The notes under the pieces are model-generated. The model did no database searches and was not told where the DNA came from. It saw only the letters and a list, made by a program, of their open reading frames with translations. Source: Brevibacterium sp. 239c (lineage in GTDB: Bacteria; Actinomycetota; Actinomycetes; Actinomycetales; Brevibacteriaceae). Taken from it: DNA of 64,000 bases. The stretch lies in the NCBI RefSeq assembly GCF_900169365.1, contig NZ_FXZH01000006.1, forward strand, positions 1 to 64,000. The letters run 5' to 3'. Both the position numbers and the translations under genes were made by a program. Positions 1 through 7,792 of the stretch are shown here, one piece after another. Every line of letters begins with the position of its first letter. Position 1 is the first letter of the stretch.

Positions 1-531
1 CAAGGGTGTCGAGTCGGCAGAATGTCGTGAGGTCAGGCGTCGAGAAAGTAGGCTTGTCCACGTCGAGGTCTTTCGGATGGGCAGTGTGAGAACTTCCATC
101 ATCGGAAGACCTCGACGTCTATCCGGGCAGCGACTCGCCCTATTTCAGATTCACCGACCTACACTCTCGTTTGCGAAGAGCCGGATATATGGATGGTTGG
201 CCAGGCAAAGCACTATCAAAAGACCAAAGTTTCCACGCCGGATCTTCGTGAGCTCGTCGGATCGGTGCAGCTGGCGCGGGCCAAGGCGTTCGCAGATGAT
301 GGCCGAGCGCTTCAAGGTCTTGACCTAAGGGCATGTGACCCAGTTTTCTATTTATTTTTTACGACGGGAACAATAACTCTTGATGGGTATAAGCTCCTAA
401 AGGCTAGCGGAGTAGTCAGCATGGACGGAGCCCAGCTGGCTGCCTTTCTGGCGGATAATGACATCGGAATTACCGACGGCGACTTTGATGAATCAGCAGC
501 AAAATCATGGATAAACATCCATGACCAATAG
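1..531 (+). pseudogene. Restriction-endonuclease-like (Mrr-type) gene remnant, 3' part
   Basis: The only open part is 193..531, 112 residues. It begins inside a recognisable core (VGQAKHYQKTKVSTPDLREL) whose Q-A-K matches the [E/Q]-x-K nuclease motif of Mrr-like restriction endonucleases, followed by LFFTTGTIT and an AAFLADNDIGI segment near the C-terminus. The sequence upstream of 193 reads coherently only in another frame (ELPSSEDLDVYPGSDSPYF and FTDLHSRLRR), with an in-frame TGA at 87-89 and a shift of frame near 185-195. The gene therefore looks broken twice; its 5' end lies outside the window. A defence role is family knowledge, and loss of function is inferred. A short gene starting at 193 is the alternative, but no ribosome site supports it. 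Confidence 0.55.
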
Positions 532-712
532 CCGTGCCCATTGTCGAACGGCATATGCATTTTCTTCTGCTGATCCCTATCAAGAGGAAGCGCGATTTTT
601 CGAAGTTATTGCGAAATCATATGGAATATCGGCTGGAAATAATATCCTTCGATTCTAATTGCGCTTCGACGCAGAGAGGCCGGAGTCGAATTAATAATTT
701 TTGTGAGTGAGT

Positions 713-1258
713 TCAGCCCTCGCGGGGAATCCGCTCGGCGCCGATGACACCGCGCAGCAGCTCTTCGTCGATCGGCACACCTCTCCGAGTCACACTGATC
801 TGACCTGTCGGCTCGAGGATCACGCATGCCACCTCGGCGCGCTGTCGGATGCCTGCCATCCGCAGCTTCGAATACACCTCGGCGGAGTCGACATGAGCTC
901 GGGCAAGATTATCGATCAGCAGCTCGCTGCCGGCCATGAGCACGACGGCGGGACTGTTGACGATGCCGGCGATTCGGTGAACGCGACGGGCCTTCCCGGT
1001 CAGTGCCTGCAGGACCAGCAGAGTAGCCAGTCCCAACAGACCGGCGATCAGAGTCGGGGTGTCTCCTAGGATCGCACGGCCGATGATCGCGCCGAGGGCG
1101 ATGATGGCGGCCAGGTCGAAGCTCGAAAGGCTCGCAAGCGTGCGTTGGCCGAAGACGCGGACGAGGATGATGATGCCCAGATAGAACACGATGCAGGACA
1201 CGATGATCCGCACCGCATCGATGCCGTCGAGTCCGAATTCCATCCAGTTCAAGTCCAT
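713..1258 (-). CDS. DUF421 (YetF-like) membrane protein
   Basis: This 181-residue protein has three hydrophobic helices in its first about 85 residues (VSCIVFYLGIIILVRVFG, LAAIIALGAIIGRAIL, LIAGLLGLATLLVLQAL), then a soluble domain of about 95 residues with the DUF421 signature VNSPAVVLMAGSELLIDNL and an R-x-x-x-V-x-x-x-I pattern. It matches the YetF/DUF421 family in length and order of parts; in Bacillus these are membrane proteins of poorly defined, sporulation- or stress-related role. The ATG follows a strong GGAGG with a six-base gap. It is upstream of and codirectional with nothing obvious; the NAD(P)-binding gene starts behind it on the same strand. Substrate or partner cannot be read from the sequence. 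Confidence 0.85.
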   Translation of the reverse strand: MDLNWMEFGLDGIDAVRIIVSCIVFYLGIIILVRVFGQRTLASLSSFDLAAIIALGAIIGRAILGDTPTLIAGLLGLATLLVLQALTGKARRVHRIAGIVNSPAVVLMAGSELLIDNLARAHVDSAEVYSKLRMAGIRQRAEVACVILEPTGQISVTRRGVPIDEELLRGVIGAERIPREG

Positions 1259-1299
1259 GTCTTTCCTCCCGACTGGATCTTACAACTTCAGGGCTGGGC

Positions 1300-2073
1300 T
1301 CAGCTCTCTCGCAACCAGTCATCGATGGTGACGGCCGACAGCCTCGGCGAATCGGGGATGAGTCCTTCTGCAGACATCGGACCTGGGATCGGAATAGGAA
1401 CGATCTTCGTGGGCCGGGGCGAGCGTGCACCGACGCTCACCGTCGCATCTGCAGTCGACTTCCTCGCAGCGATCTTGCCGGCGATGGTCGGAAAGTCACT
1501 GATCTCAGGTCCGGCGACTTCGAGGGTGCCCCGCTCTGAAGCATCAATGGCCTCGGCCATCATTCGTGCGGCTTCGTCCGCGGCCAGAGCTTGGACTCGC
1601 ATCTTCGGAACGAACGCCAGCGGACCTGCATTGAACGTCATCGTCTCGACAAGTTCGAACCATTGGGTCGATCGGAACATCAGCAGCTGATCGGCGGGGA
1701 CCAGCCTGCTATAGACCCGCTCCTGCAGTTCTTTGGCCTGGTAGTAGCCGAGCAGTTTGGACTTCGCGACCTCGGGACGAAACGCAATGGACAGACACAC
1801 CATCGCGGCACCGGGATTCTCCGCAGCGGCCAGGGCGATCGAACGTGAGCTGCGGGAGAAGAAGTCGAGGGCCTTGTGCCGATTGTTGCTCATGTAATTG
1901 ACGCAGTCGACAAGGACATCGCTGCCTTCGGCCGCCTCGGTGACTCCCTCGCCGGCGTAGGTGTCGACTCCGATGCCTCGGTGGGCAGCGATCACCGAGT
2001 GATCACGTTCGCGCAGGTGTGCCACGAGCCTGCTGCCGAAGGTTCCTGTGGCTCCATAAACGGTGATCTGCAT
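1300..2073 (-). CDS. NAD(P)-binding Rossmann-fold protein (NmrA/atypical SDR type)
   Basis: The 257-residue product opens with a Rossmann dinucleotide motif, ITVYGATGTFGSRLVAHL, at residues 3-20, as in atypical short-chain dehydrogenases and NmrA-like proteins that bind NAD(P) near the N-terminus. No classical Y-x-x-x-K pair is placed where an active SDR would have it, so it may be an oxidoreductase or a redox-sensing binder. A central region with SNNRHKALDFF and YYQAKELQERV fits the NAD(P)H-binding SDR-like family common in actinobacteria. It is followed 41 bp downstream by the DUF421 gene on the same strand, so the two may be cotranscribed. The physiological substrate is unknown. Confidence 0.75.
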   Translation of the reverse strand: MQITVYGATGTFGSRLVAHLRERDHSVIAAHRGIGVDTYAGEGVTEAAEGSDVLVDCVNYMSNNRHKALDFFSRSSRSIALAAAENPGAAMVCLSIAFRPEVAKSKLLGYYQAKELQERVYSRLVPADQLLMFRSTQWFELVETMTFNAGPLAFVPKMRVQALAADEAARMMAEAIDASERGTLEVAGPEISDFPTIAGKIAARKSTADATVSVGARSPRPTKIVPIPIPGPMSAEGLIPDSPRLSAVTIDDWLRES

Positions 2074-2234
2074 GTCTCATCCCCTGATGTCGGTGGATCG
2101 GCGGCCTTCGAGTCGCAGGACCAGCGGACCACAGACCGAAGGTCAGTGCCCGCCGGCGGTTGCACCGACGGGCACCGTTATGTGCCAGTCTAGTTCCAGC
2201 GGCCCCGGTTGTGTCCTGCCTGGCTCTGCTTGAG

Positions 2235-3173
2235 CTAGTTCTGTTCGATGGTGATCGTGCCGGTGTCGGCACTCACCGCGACCGGGATGATCGTCTTGTC
2301 CTCGTCATCTTTGGAATTCTTCGAGGCATCGTATTTCTTGAGGTCCTTGGCCAGATCGACGCCGCCCTGATTCGAGTTCGCGTTGATGCGATAGAAGAGG
2401 TCCTTGGCGTCCATCTTCTCCTGTGCCAGGTCCAGACGCGGCAGCCGGAGGTCGATCGTGCCCTCATCGGCCTTGGCCACGATGCCAGACATCGGAACCG
2501 TGTCATTGGAGAAGTCGAGGTCGATCGTCCCCGTCGAGGTCACGGCGTCGACGTGTTCACGAACATTGAGGTTCGTGCCGTTGATGGTGCCCACCCCGGT
2601 CTTGGATTCGACGGTGCCGAAAGTTCCGCTCAGTTCCGTCATCCCGTAGTCCGTCGAAGTCTGCACGGACTCTGCCGAACCGCTGACCTCAACAGACCCT
2701 CCGTCTGTCTTTGCGACGATCTCCTGGTAGTCACCCGCAATGTTGATGGCGCCGAAGCCGCCCTTGAAGTCAAGCTTCATCTTCTTCGAAGTCTCGGCGG
2801 GGAGGATGACCTCGATCTGGGAGTTCTCGAGCTGTTTGTGATCGTCCACAGAGATGGTCGAGGCGGGGCCGGACTTTCTCACCTGAAGCTTCGGTATCTC
2901 ATCACGGGGCCCGGTGGCGTTGAGCCTGACGGAGGGCTGATCCGTGTCGCTGGTCTTGACGACCACCGAAGCACTGGTGTCGAGGTCGAACTTCAGATCC
3001 GTGATGGAGGTCGACAGCGGCTCCGTGACTTCGAGCTTCGTGTAGTTCAGTCGTGAGGCTCCATGCGCGACGCTGAAGGCGATGGGCACGAGGAGGACGA
3101 CGAGAGCGGCGATCGTGATGATCACGCGCAGGCTCGTGCGGGTGGATTCGCTGACGTGGACTGTGGCAGGCAT
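2235..3173 (-). CDS. DUF4097-type envelope protein, single-pass, last gene of a two-component operon
   Basis: The protein has 312 residues: a short cytoplasmic start, one transmembrane helix (IITIAALVVLLVPIAFSVAH, about residues 17-36) and an external domain of repeating short beta strands (for example KTDGGSVEVSGS, SKTGVGTINGTNLN, VTSTGTIDLDFS, VSADTGTITIEQN). This beta-solenoid look is typical of DUF4097/LiaG-like adhesin-type domains that accompany envelope-stress kinases. I chose ATG 3173 over an upstream start because it lies one base after the regulator's stop codon, giving a tight operon, and because residues before it are the antisense-like Ser/Pro/Arg-rich kind. It probably acts as an output or sensor accessory of the kinase and regulator encoded just upstream. 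A role in envelope stress is inferred. Confidence 0.75.
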   Translation of the reverse strand: MPATVHVSESTRTSLRVIITIAALVVLLVPIAFSVAHGASRLNYTKLEVTEPLSTSITDLKFDLDTSASVVVKTSDTDQPSVRLNATGPRDEIPKLQVRKSGPASTISVDDHKQLENSQIEVILPAETSKKMKLDFKGGFGAINIAGDYQEIVAKTDGGSVEVSGSAESVQTSTDYGMTELSGTFGTVESKTGVGTINGTNLNVREHVDAVTSTGTIDLDFSNDTVPMSGIVAKADEGTIDLRLPRLDLAQEKMDAKDLFYRINANSNQGGVDLAKDLKKYDASKNSKDDEDKTIIPVAVSADTGTITIEQN

Positions 3174-3174
3174 T

Positions 3175-3819
3175 CTAGGCTCCGAGGAATGTGAGGACGG
3201 CGAGGATCCGTCGATTGTCCGAGGTGTCGGCCGTGAGACCGAACTTGGTGAAGACCGAACTGATGTGCTTTTCAACCGCTCCCGCGCTGAGGTAGAGGGT
3301 GCGGGCGATCGCCGCATTCGATTTGCCTTCGGCCATGAGCTGGAGGACTTCGAGCTCGCGCGGGCTCAGCGTGGACAGCCCGTCCTTCTTGCGGGTGCGC
3401 ACGAGGATCTGCGAGACGACCTCCGGGTCGAGGACGGTGCCGCCGGAGGCGACCTCGTCGACGGCTGCGAGGAAATCCTCGACATCGGCGACGCGGTCCT
3501 TGAGCAGATATCCGAAGCCGCCGGTGTTCTCCGCGATGAGCTCGGATGCGTACTGCTCCTCCACATACTGGCTGAAGACGAGCACCTTGACGTCAGGGTT
3601 CTGTTTGCGGATGAGGACTGCGGCGCGGATGCCCTCGTCGGTGAACGTCGGCGGCATGCGCACGTCGATGATGGCAAGATCCGGCGGAGTGTTGTGAACT
3701 GTCGCGAGGAGCTCGTTGGCATCGGGGACGGCGGCGATCACTTCGTGCCCGGCATCGACCAGAAGCCTCTCGAGTCCGGCTCGCAAGATGGCAGAGTCTT
3801 CGGCAATTACGATGCGCAT
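3175..3819 (-). CDS. NarL/LuxR-family response regulator
   Basis: The 214-residue protein has a receiver domain (acidic pair E7-D8, phosphoacceptor D52 in LAIIDVRMP, conserved K near GGFGYLLKDRV) and a C-terminal LuxR helix-turn-helix (LSPRELEVLQLMAEGKSNAA, then GAVEKHISSVFTKF). It is the DNA-binding half of a two-component system. The start chosen, 3819, overlaps the kinase stop codon by 13 bp, so kinase and regulator are translationally coupled, and the DUF4097 gene follows after one base. The partner is therefore the kinase immediately upstream. Target promoters are not visible; regulation of its own operon is plausible but inferred. Confidence 0.93.
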   Translation of the reverse strand: MRIVIAEDSAILRAGLERLLVDAGHEVIAAVPDANELLATVHNTPPDLAIIDVRMPPTFTDEGIRAAVLIRKQNPDVKVLVFSQYVEEQYASELIAENTGGFGYLLKDRVADVEDFLAAVDEVASGGTVLDPEVVSQILVRTRKKDGLSTLSPRELEVLQLMAEGKSNAAIARTLYLSAGAVEKHISSVFTKFGLTADTSDNRRILAVLTFLGA

Positions 3820-5747
3820 GGCACCTCCACAACGACAGTAGTTGGCCCACCTGCGGGGCTGGTCAGGTTCAGTGTCCCACGAGCGGCTTCGACACGATCG
3901 ACCAATCCGGCGATCCCGGTGTGACGGCCTGAACGGTCGATGCGCGCACCACCCTGACCGTTGTCGGTGACGACGATCTGGACTCCGGTCTCGATCGGGG
4001 CGATGAAGACACGGGCATGTGTCGCACCCGAATGCTTGGTTATGTTGGTCAGGCATTCGGCGACGACGAAGTACGCCACAGCTTCGGCCTCTCGGTCGAT
4101 GCGTCCGGCCAGGCGGACATCAACCTCGACGGGGATCGTCGAGCGTCCGGCCAGAGCGGAGACAGCCGCGTCGAGACCGCGGTCGGTGAGCACTGCGGGG
4201 TGGATCCCCCGCGCCAACTGACGCAGCTCATTGACGATGCCCTTCGCCTCGGCGTGGGCTTCGGAGACCAGCTCCTTGGCCCGTTCGGGGTCGGTGTCGA
4301 TCTTCGATTTCGCCATGCCCAGAGTCATGCTCAGGGCGACCAGCCGGGGCTGTGCTCCATCGTGGAGGTCACGTTCGATGCGCAGACGCTCTGCACCGGC
4401 GGCCTCGATCCCGGCCATGCGGGCCCGGTCGAGATCGGTGACCTCGGCCTGCAGAGCAGCGGTCCGTGCGGGTGGGAGGAGGCTGCGGTCGAGTGCCCTG
4501 TCGAGGTACGGGGCGAACCAGAGGATAGCCACGGAGCTGGCGAGGACGATGAGGGAGCCGATGGCAACGCCGATGCGTCCCAGTCCGCCGGTGGTCCCAC
4601 GGAAGAAGAAGTCGGTGATGCCCTCAGGATTGATGGCACTGAAGATGCCGATGATTGCCCCGCAGATGCCTGCGATGGTGCCGAATACGACGATCGCACC
4701 GAGCAGCATCTTCACATAGTGGTGGGCGGTCGAGCGCCAGAACGAGCCGGACTTCACGTGGAGCCAGCGGTTGTGGAAGAAGCGGCCGAAACCTGATTCG
4801 CGGGTGCTGCGCGCGATCTTCGGAACCGGGATGCGATCACCGTAGATGAGTTCAGCCCGGTAGCGTTCGAACACGTTCGCACCCTGCTGGACGAGGACCC
4901 AGGCGACGAGAGCGAGTACGCCGAGACCGAGCGCGAAGATACCGCCGAAACCGGTGAATAGCAGACCGAGTGGGATCCAGGCCCAGACCACCGCCATCAC
5001 GGCAGAGAGCACGAGGTTCGCGACGCCGACTATTCCGACTCGCCTGTTCGGCCATTCGATCGGCCCGTCGGCCGGGATCTCGGTGACCGCGTCGCGAGTG
5101 AGAGGCATTGCCCCTGTCACCGGTGCGTAGGTGATGTTCTCGGCGCTCGGCTTCTTCCGCCGAGGTGGTTGCATCGGCTGCATCGGGAGCATCGGCATCT
5201 GTCCGTTGGGTCCAGGCACGGCTGCGGGCGCAGGATGTTGCTTGGGGTGCTGATTGTAATGGTTAGTGTGCTGGCCGTACTGGCTGGCGTACGTGCGCGG
5301 CTGGTAGCCGGGATGCGGAAGATTGCCTGGTCCTGAGAAATGTGGCGGCTGGGGAGGATACGCCTGAGAAAAGTGCTGCGAGGGTGATTGCTGCGAGGAC
5401 CCTTGCGAGGAGGGTGCCTGCGGTGGGTTGGTGTTCATCACGCGGGTCTGAGGGTATGCCCGCGTGTTCTGCTGTGTCGGATAGTTACCCGCCGACGACT
5501 GCCCTTCAGCACCGGCGCTGAAGGGCAGGTTCATGTCCATGGGAGCTGTCCGGAACTGTCCGGCCTCCGTCGCCGCAGGCGGGTCGGAGATTTCAGTGGT
5601 CGGGGGCGCGTTGACAATTGCCTCGGCTCCGAAAGACGTCTCGGATTCTCGTGTCACTTCCGGCGCTTCTTCTGGCGTCTGGGACTCCAAAGAATCGGCG
5701 CCCTGCGGCTCCGATTTATTCGGGTTCGTGGGGGTGTTCTCACTCAT
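3807..5747 (-). CDS. Sensor histidine kinase with long Pro/Gln-rich N-terminus
   Basis: The 646-residue kinase starts with about 200 residues of low-complexity Pro, Gln, Ser and His-rich sequence (for example SSQGSSQQSPSQHFSQAYPP), probably disordered and cytoplasmic. A membrane sensor block of four helices follows (about 235-430), resembling the actinobacterial putative sensor domain. The HisKA_3 dimerisation and phosphoacceptor motif is RIERDLHDGAQPRLVALS with H462, and the ATPase has an N box (FVVAECLTNITKHSGATHA) and a G box (VVTDNGQGG). It should phosphorylate the regulator it overlaps. The start at 5747 was chosen because upstream residues have no kinase-like character. Presence of a DUF4097 gene in the operon suggests envelope sensing, as in LiaFSR-like systems; the stimulus is inferred. 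Confidence 0.9.
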   Translation of the reverse strand: MSENTPTNPNKSEPQGADSLESQTPEEAPEVTRESETSFGAEAIVNAPPTTEISDPPAATEAGQFRTAPMDMNLPFSAGAEGQSSAGNYPTQQNTRAYPQTRVMNTNPPQAPSSQGSSQQSPSQHFSQAYPPQPPHFSGPGNLPHPGYQPRTYASQYGQHTNHYNQHPKQHPAPAAVPGPNGQMPMLPMQPMQPPRRKKPSAENITYAPVTGAMPLTRDAVTEIPADGPIEWPNRRVGIVGVANLVLSAVMAVVWAWIPLGLLFTGFGGIFALGLGVLALVAWVLVQQGANVFERYRAELIYGDRIPVPKIARSTRESGFGRFFHNRWLHVKSGSFWRSTAHHYVKMLLGAIVVFGTIAGICGAIIGIFSAINPEGITDFFFRGTTGGLGRIGVAIGSLIVLASSVAILWFAPYLDRALDRSLLPPARTAALQAEVTDLDRARMAGIEAAGAERLRIERDLHDGAQPRLVALSMTLGMAKSKIDTDPERAKELVSEAHAEAKGIVNELRQLARGIHPAVLTDRGLDAAVSALAGRSTIPVEVDVRLAGRIDREAEAVAYFVVAECLTNITKHSGATHARVFIAPIETGVQIVVTDNGQGGARIDRSGRHTGIAGLVDRVEAARGTLNLTSPAGGPTTVVVEVPCAS

Positions 5748-5952
5748 AGCAATTACGCTACGGGAGTCCGCGCGTCGCCGACAGCACGTTGACCACCTAC
5801 CCAGCATCGGGTTTTCCCCCCACACCACGTGAGCACGCACACACTCAGCGCACTCTCGGGCACCAACGCCGCCCCAGCACGACCCACCATGATCCGCGCC
5901 TGCACATCCACGCGCGACCACTGGTCCGGTGAGCGGAACTGCAAGCCTCAAC

Positions 5953-7215
5953 TCATACCACTGCAACAGGGTGTTCAAGAGCTGACGGTGAGTGGGCCGA
6001 TGCCGAAGCCTCCACGCCAGATCTCACACCATCCGGAATCTCTGCCGTCGCGGCGAGCGCTGACTCGAGGTCGGCGAGGATATCGGCGATATCCTCGATA
6101 CCCAGGGACAGCCGGATGAACGTCGGCGAGACGCTGAGTTCGCAGTCTGCAACCGCCAGATGAGTCATGGTCGCCGGATGGTCGATGAGGGACTCGACTC
6201 CCCCGAGCGATTCGGCCAGGGTGATAAGTTCGGTGCTCTGCACCAGTGACAGAGCACGCGCCTCGGTGTCGGTGCTGAAGGAGACAACTCCCCCGAAGCC
6301 GCTCATCTGCTTCTTCGCCACCTCATGACCGGGATGTGACGGCAGCCCTGGGTAGTGCACCTCGGCGATCTCGGGGCGGGCTTCCAACCATTCGGCCACA
6401 GCCTGTGCGTTCTCGCAGTGCTTGGCCATCCGCACCGGCAGGGTCTTGATGCCGCGCCGGGTCAGCCACGCGTCGAACGGGGCGATGCCCAACCCCACGG
6501 ATGCGAGGTGGGATTCGAGACGAGGAACCACCTCGGCGGCACGGGCACAGGTGGAGCCGTCACCGGCGAGGACGGCTCCACCGATGACATCGGAGTGGCC
6601 GTTGATGAACTTCGTCGTCGAGTGGATGATGACGTCGGCGCCGAGCTCGATCGGCCGCTGGAGGATCGGGGTGGCGAAGGTGGAGTCGACGGCGAGGATC
6701 GCGTTGGCGGCGTGAGCCAGCTTGGCTGTCTCCGCGATGTCGACGATGTCGAGGCCTGGGTTGCTTGGGGTCTCGACCCACACGATCGCGGTCTTCTCCG
6801 AGATCGCGGCGGCCAGCGCCTCGGCGTCGGTGAGGTCGACGGTGCGAATGCTGATGCCCCAGCGCTCGTACTCGTTCTTCAGCAGCCGGTAGGTGCCGCC
6901 ATAGATGTCGCGGGGGATGATGATCTCGTCGCCGGGACCCAGCAATGCGGAGAAGACCGCGACCTCGGCCGAGGTGCCGGAGTTCACTGCCGCTGCGAAA
7001 CTCGCGCTCTCGAGTTCGCACAGCACCTGTTCGAGGTCGCTGCGATTCGGGGTGCCGGTTCGCGCGTAGTCGAAGCCGGCGCGGGTCTGGCCCGGAGTAT
7101 CCATCATGAAGGTCGAGGTCTGGAAGATCGGGGCGACAACCGAACCGGTATGCGATTCAGGGTTGGCGCCCGAATGCACCGAACGGGTCGAGATTCCGAT
7201 GTGGGTGATGCTCAT
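5953..7215 (-). CDS. PLP-dependent cystathionine gamma-synthase/lyase family enzyme
   Basis: The 420-residue protein belongs to the Cys/Met metabolism PLP family. It shows the N-terminal RSVHSGANPE, the PLP phosphate-binding Y-A-R-T-G-T-P-N-R segment, D in LAVDSTFATPI, and the Schiff-base lysine in HSTTKFINGHSDVIGG. Family members make cystathionine from O-acyl-homoserine and cysteine, or cleave cystathionine to cysteine; sequence alone does not separate these well. The C-terminus runs about 25 residues past the usual end with an Ala/Ser-rich tail. The ATG at 7215 has AAGGA upstream on its strand and sits where homologues start. Its 144-bp upstream region contains a 12-bp palindrome that could bind a regulator. 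It is a single-gene unit. Confidence 0.9.
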   Translation of the reverse strand: MSITHIGISTRSVHSGANPESHTGSVVAPIFQTSTFMMDTPGQTRAGFDYARTGTPNRSDLEQVLCELESASFAAAVNSGTSAEVAVFSALLGPGDEIIIPRDIYGGTYRLLKNEYERWGISIRTVDLTDAEALAAAISEKTAIVWVETPSNPGLDIVDIAETAKLAHAANAILAVDSTFATPILQRPIELGADVIIHSTTKFINGHSDVIGGAVLAGDGSTCARAAEVVPRLESHLASVGLGIAPFDAWLTRRGIKTLPVRMAKHCENAQAVAEWLEARPEIAEVHYPGLPSHPGHEVAKKQMSGFGGVVSFSTDTEARALSLVQSTELITLAESLGGVESLIDHPATMTHLAVADCELSVSPTFIRLSLGIEDIADILADLESALAATAEIPDGVRSGVEASASAHSPSALEHPVAVV

Positions 7216-7323
7216 GGCGGGTCCTTCCTTCACTGGTGACCTTCGACTTCGCTGCCGAAGTATCACTAGTGTGAGCGGAGCATCGGGGCGCCGGCTTCGG
7301 TCATGACCTCGGGTGTCACTGGT

Positions 7324-7335
7324 CGTCATATGACG
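7324..7335. promoter_or_regulatory. Perfect 12-bp palindrome upstream of the cystathionine-enzyme gene
   Basis: CGTCATATGACG is a perfect palindrome about 110 bp upstream of the ATG of the PLP enzyme, and CGTCA is repeated nearby (GGCGTCAC, TTCGTCATG). This is the form of a dimeric regulator site. No regulator is assigned. Confidence 0.35.
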
Positions 7336-7430
7336 GTCTTCCGGCGTCACTATTCGTCATGAATGCATTCGAGCACAAAAACTGCTCAGGTCATCACGCC
7401 TGTCACACCACACCTGGGATGCTGAACTCC

Positions 7431-7740
7431 ATGGCTCAGTATTCGGATGAGCTCGATGCGATGTTCACTGGGCTTGCCGATCCCGCACGTCGCTTCGTAG
7501 TCCATCGCCTGGGCAGCGGACCGGCAAGCGTCGGAGAATCGGCAGAGCCGCTGTCGGTCGCGCACCCGGCACAACGGATCCCGACAAGCTGGCGAAGTGG
7601 TGGATCCCCACACCGCTCACCCTCCGCATCGACGCGCTGGAGCTGCGCCCCGGAGGTGCCTTCGTCACCATGATGAGCGAAGTCGGCGAATTGTTTGCGC
7701 CGCACGTAGGTGCGGTCTTCCTCGCCGTTGAGGACGCGTG
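7431..7740 (+). pseudogene. Fossil of an ArsR regulator gene fused to an SRPBCC (AHSA1-like) gene
   Basis: From ATG 7431 the first 45 residues (AQYSDELDAMFTGLADPARR, then GSGPASVGESAEPLSV) are the start of an ArsR-family HTH regulator, but the recognition helix and all that follows are missing. After about 7565 the reading moves to the +2 frame and gives TDPDKLAKWW and ALELRPGGAFVTMMSE, the core of an SRPBCC/AHSA1 START-like protein, which in turn stops being recognisable near 7740. Such genes are normally adjacent partners, regulator first. A deletion joining the two out of frame explains the structure exactly. A complete pair of this type is at 34576-35458. Loss of function is certain for the HTH, as it lacks DNA-binding residues. 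Confidence 0.7.
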
Positions 7741-7756
7741 CAGGGGCACACGCGGC

Positions 7757-7792
7757 GGCGCTGGCCAGCCTCAGCCGAGGCTGGCCAGCGCC
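7757..7792. terminator. Hairpin terminator overlapping the acyltransferase stop codon
   Basis: Sixteen-base perfect arms (7757-7772 and 7777-7792) separated by a four-base loop. The minus-strand stop codon of the acyltransferase gene (7771-7773) lies inside, so the last codons are part of the stem. No clear T run follows on either side. Confidence 0.6.
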
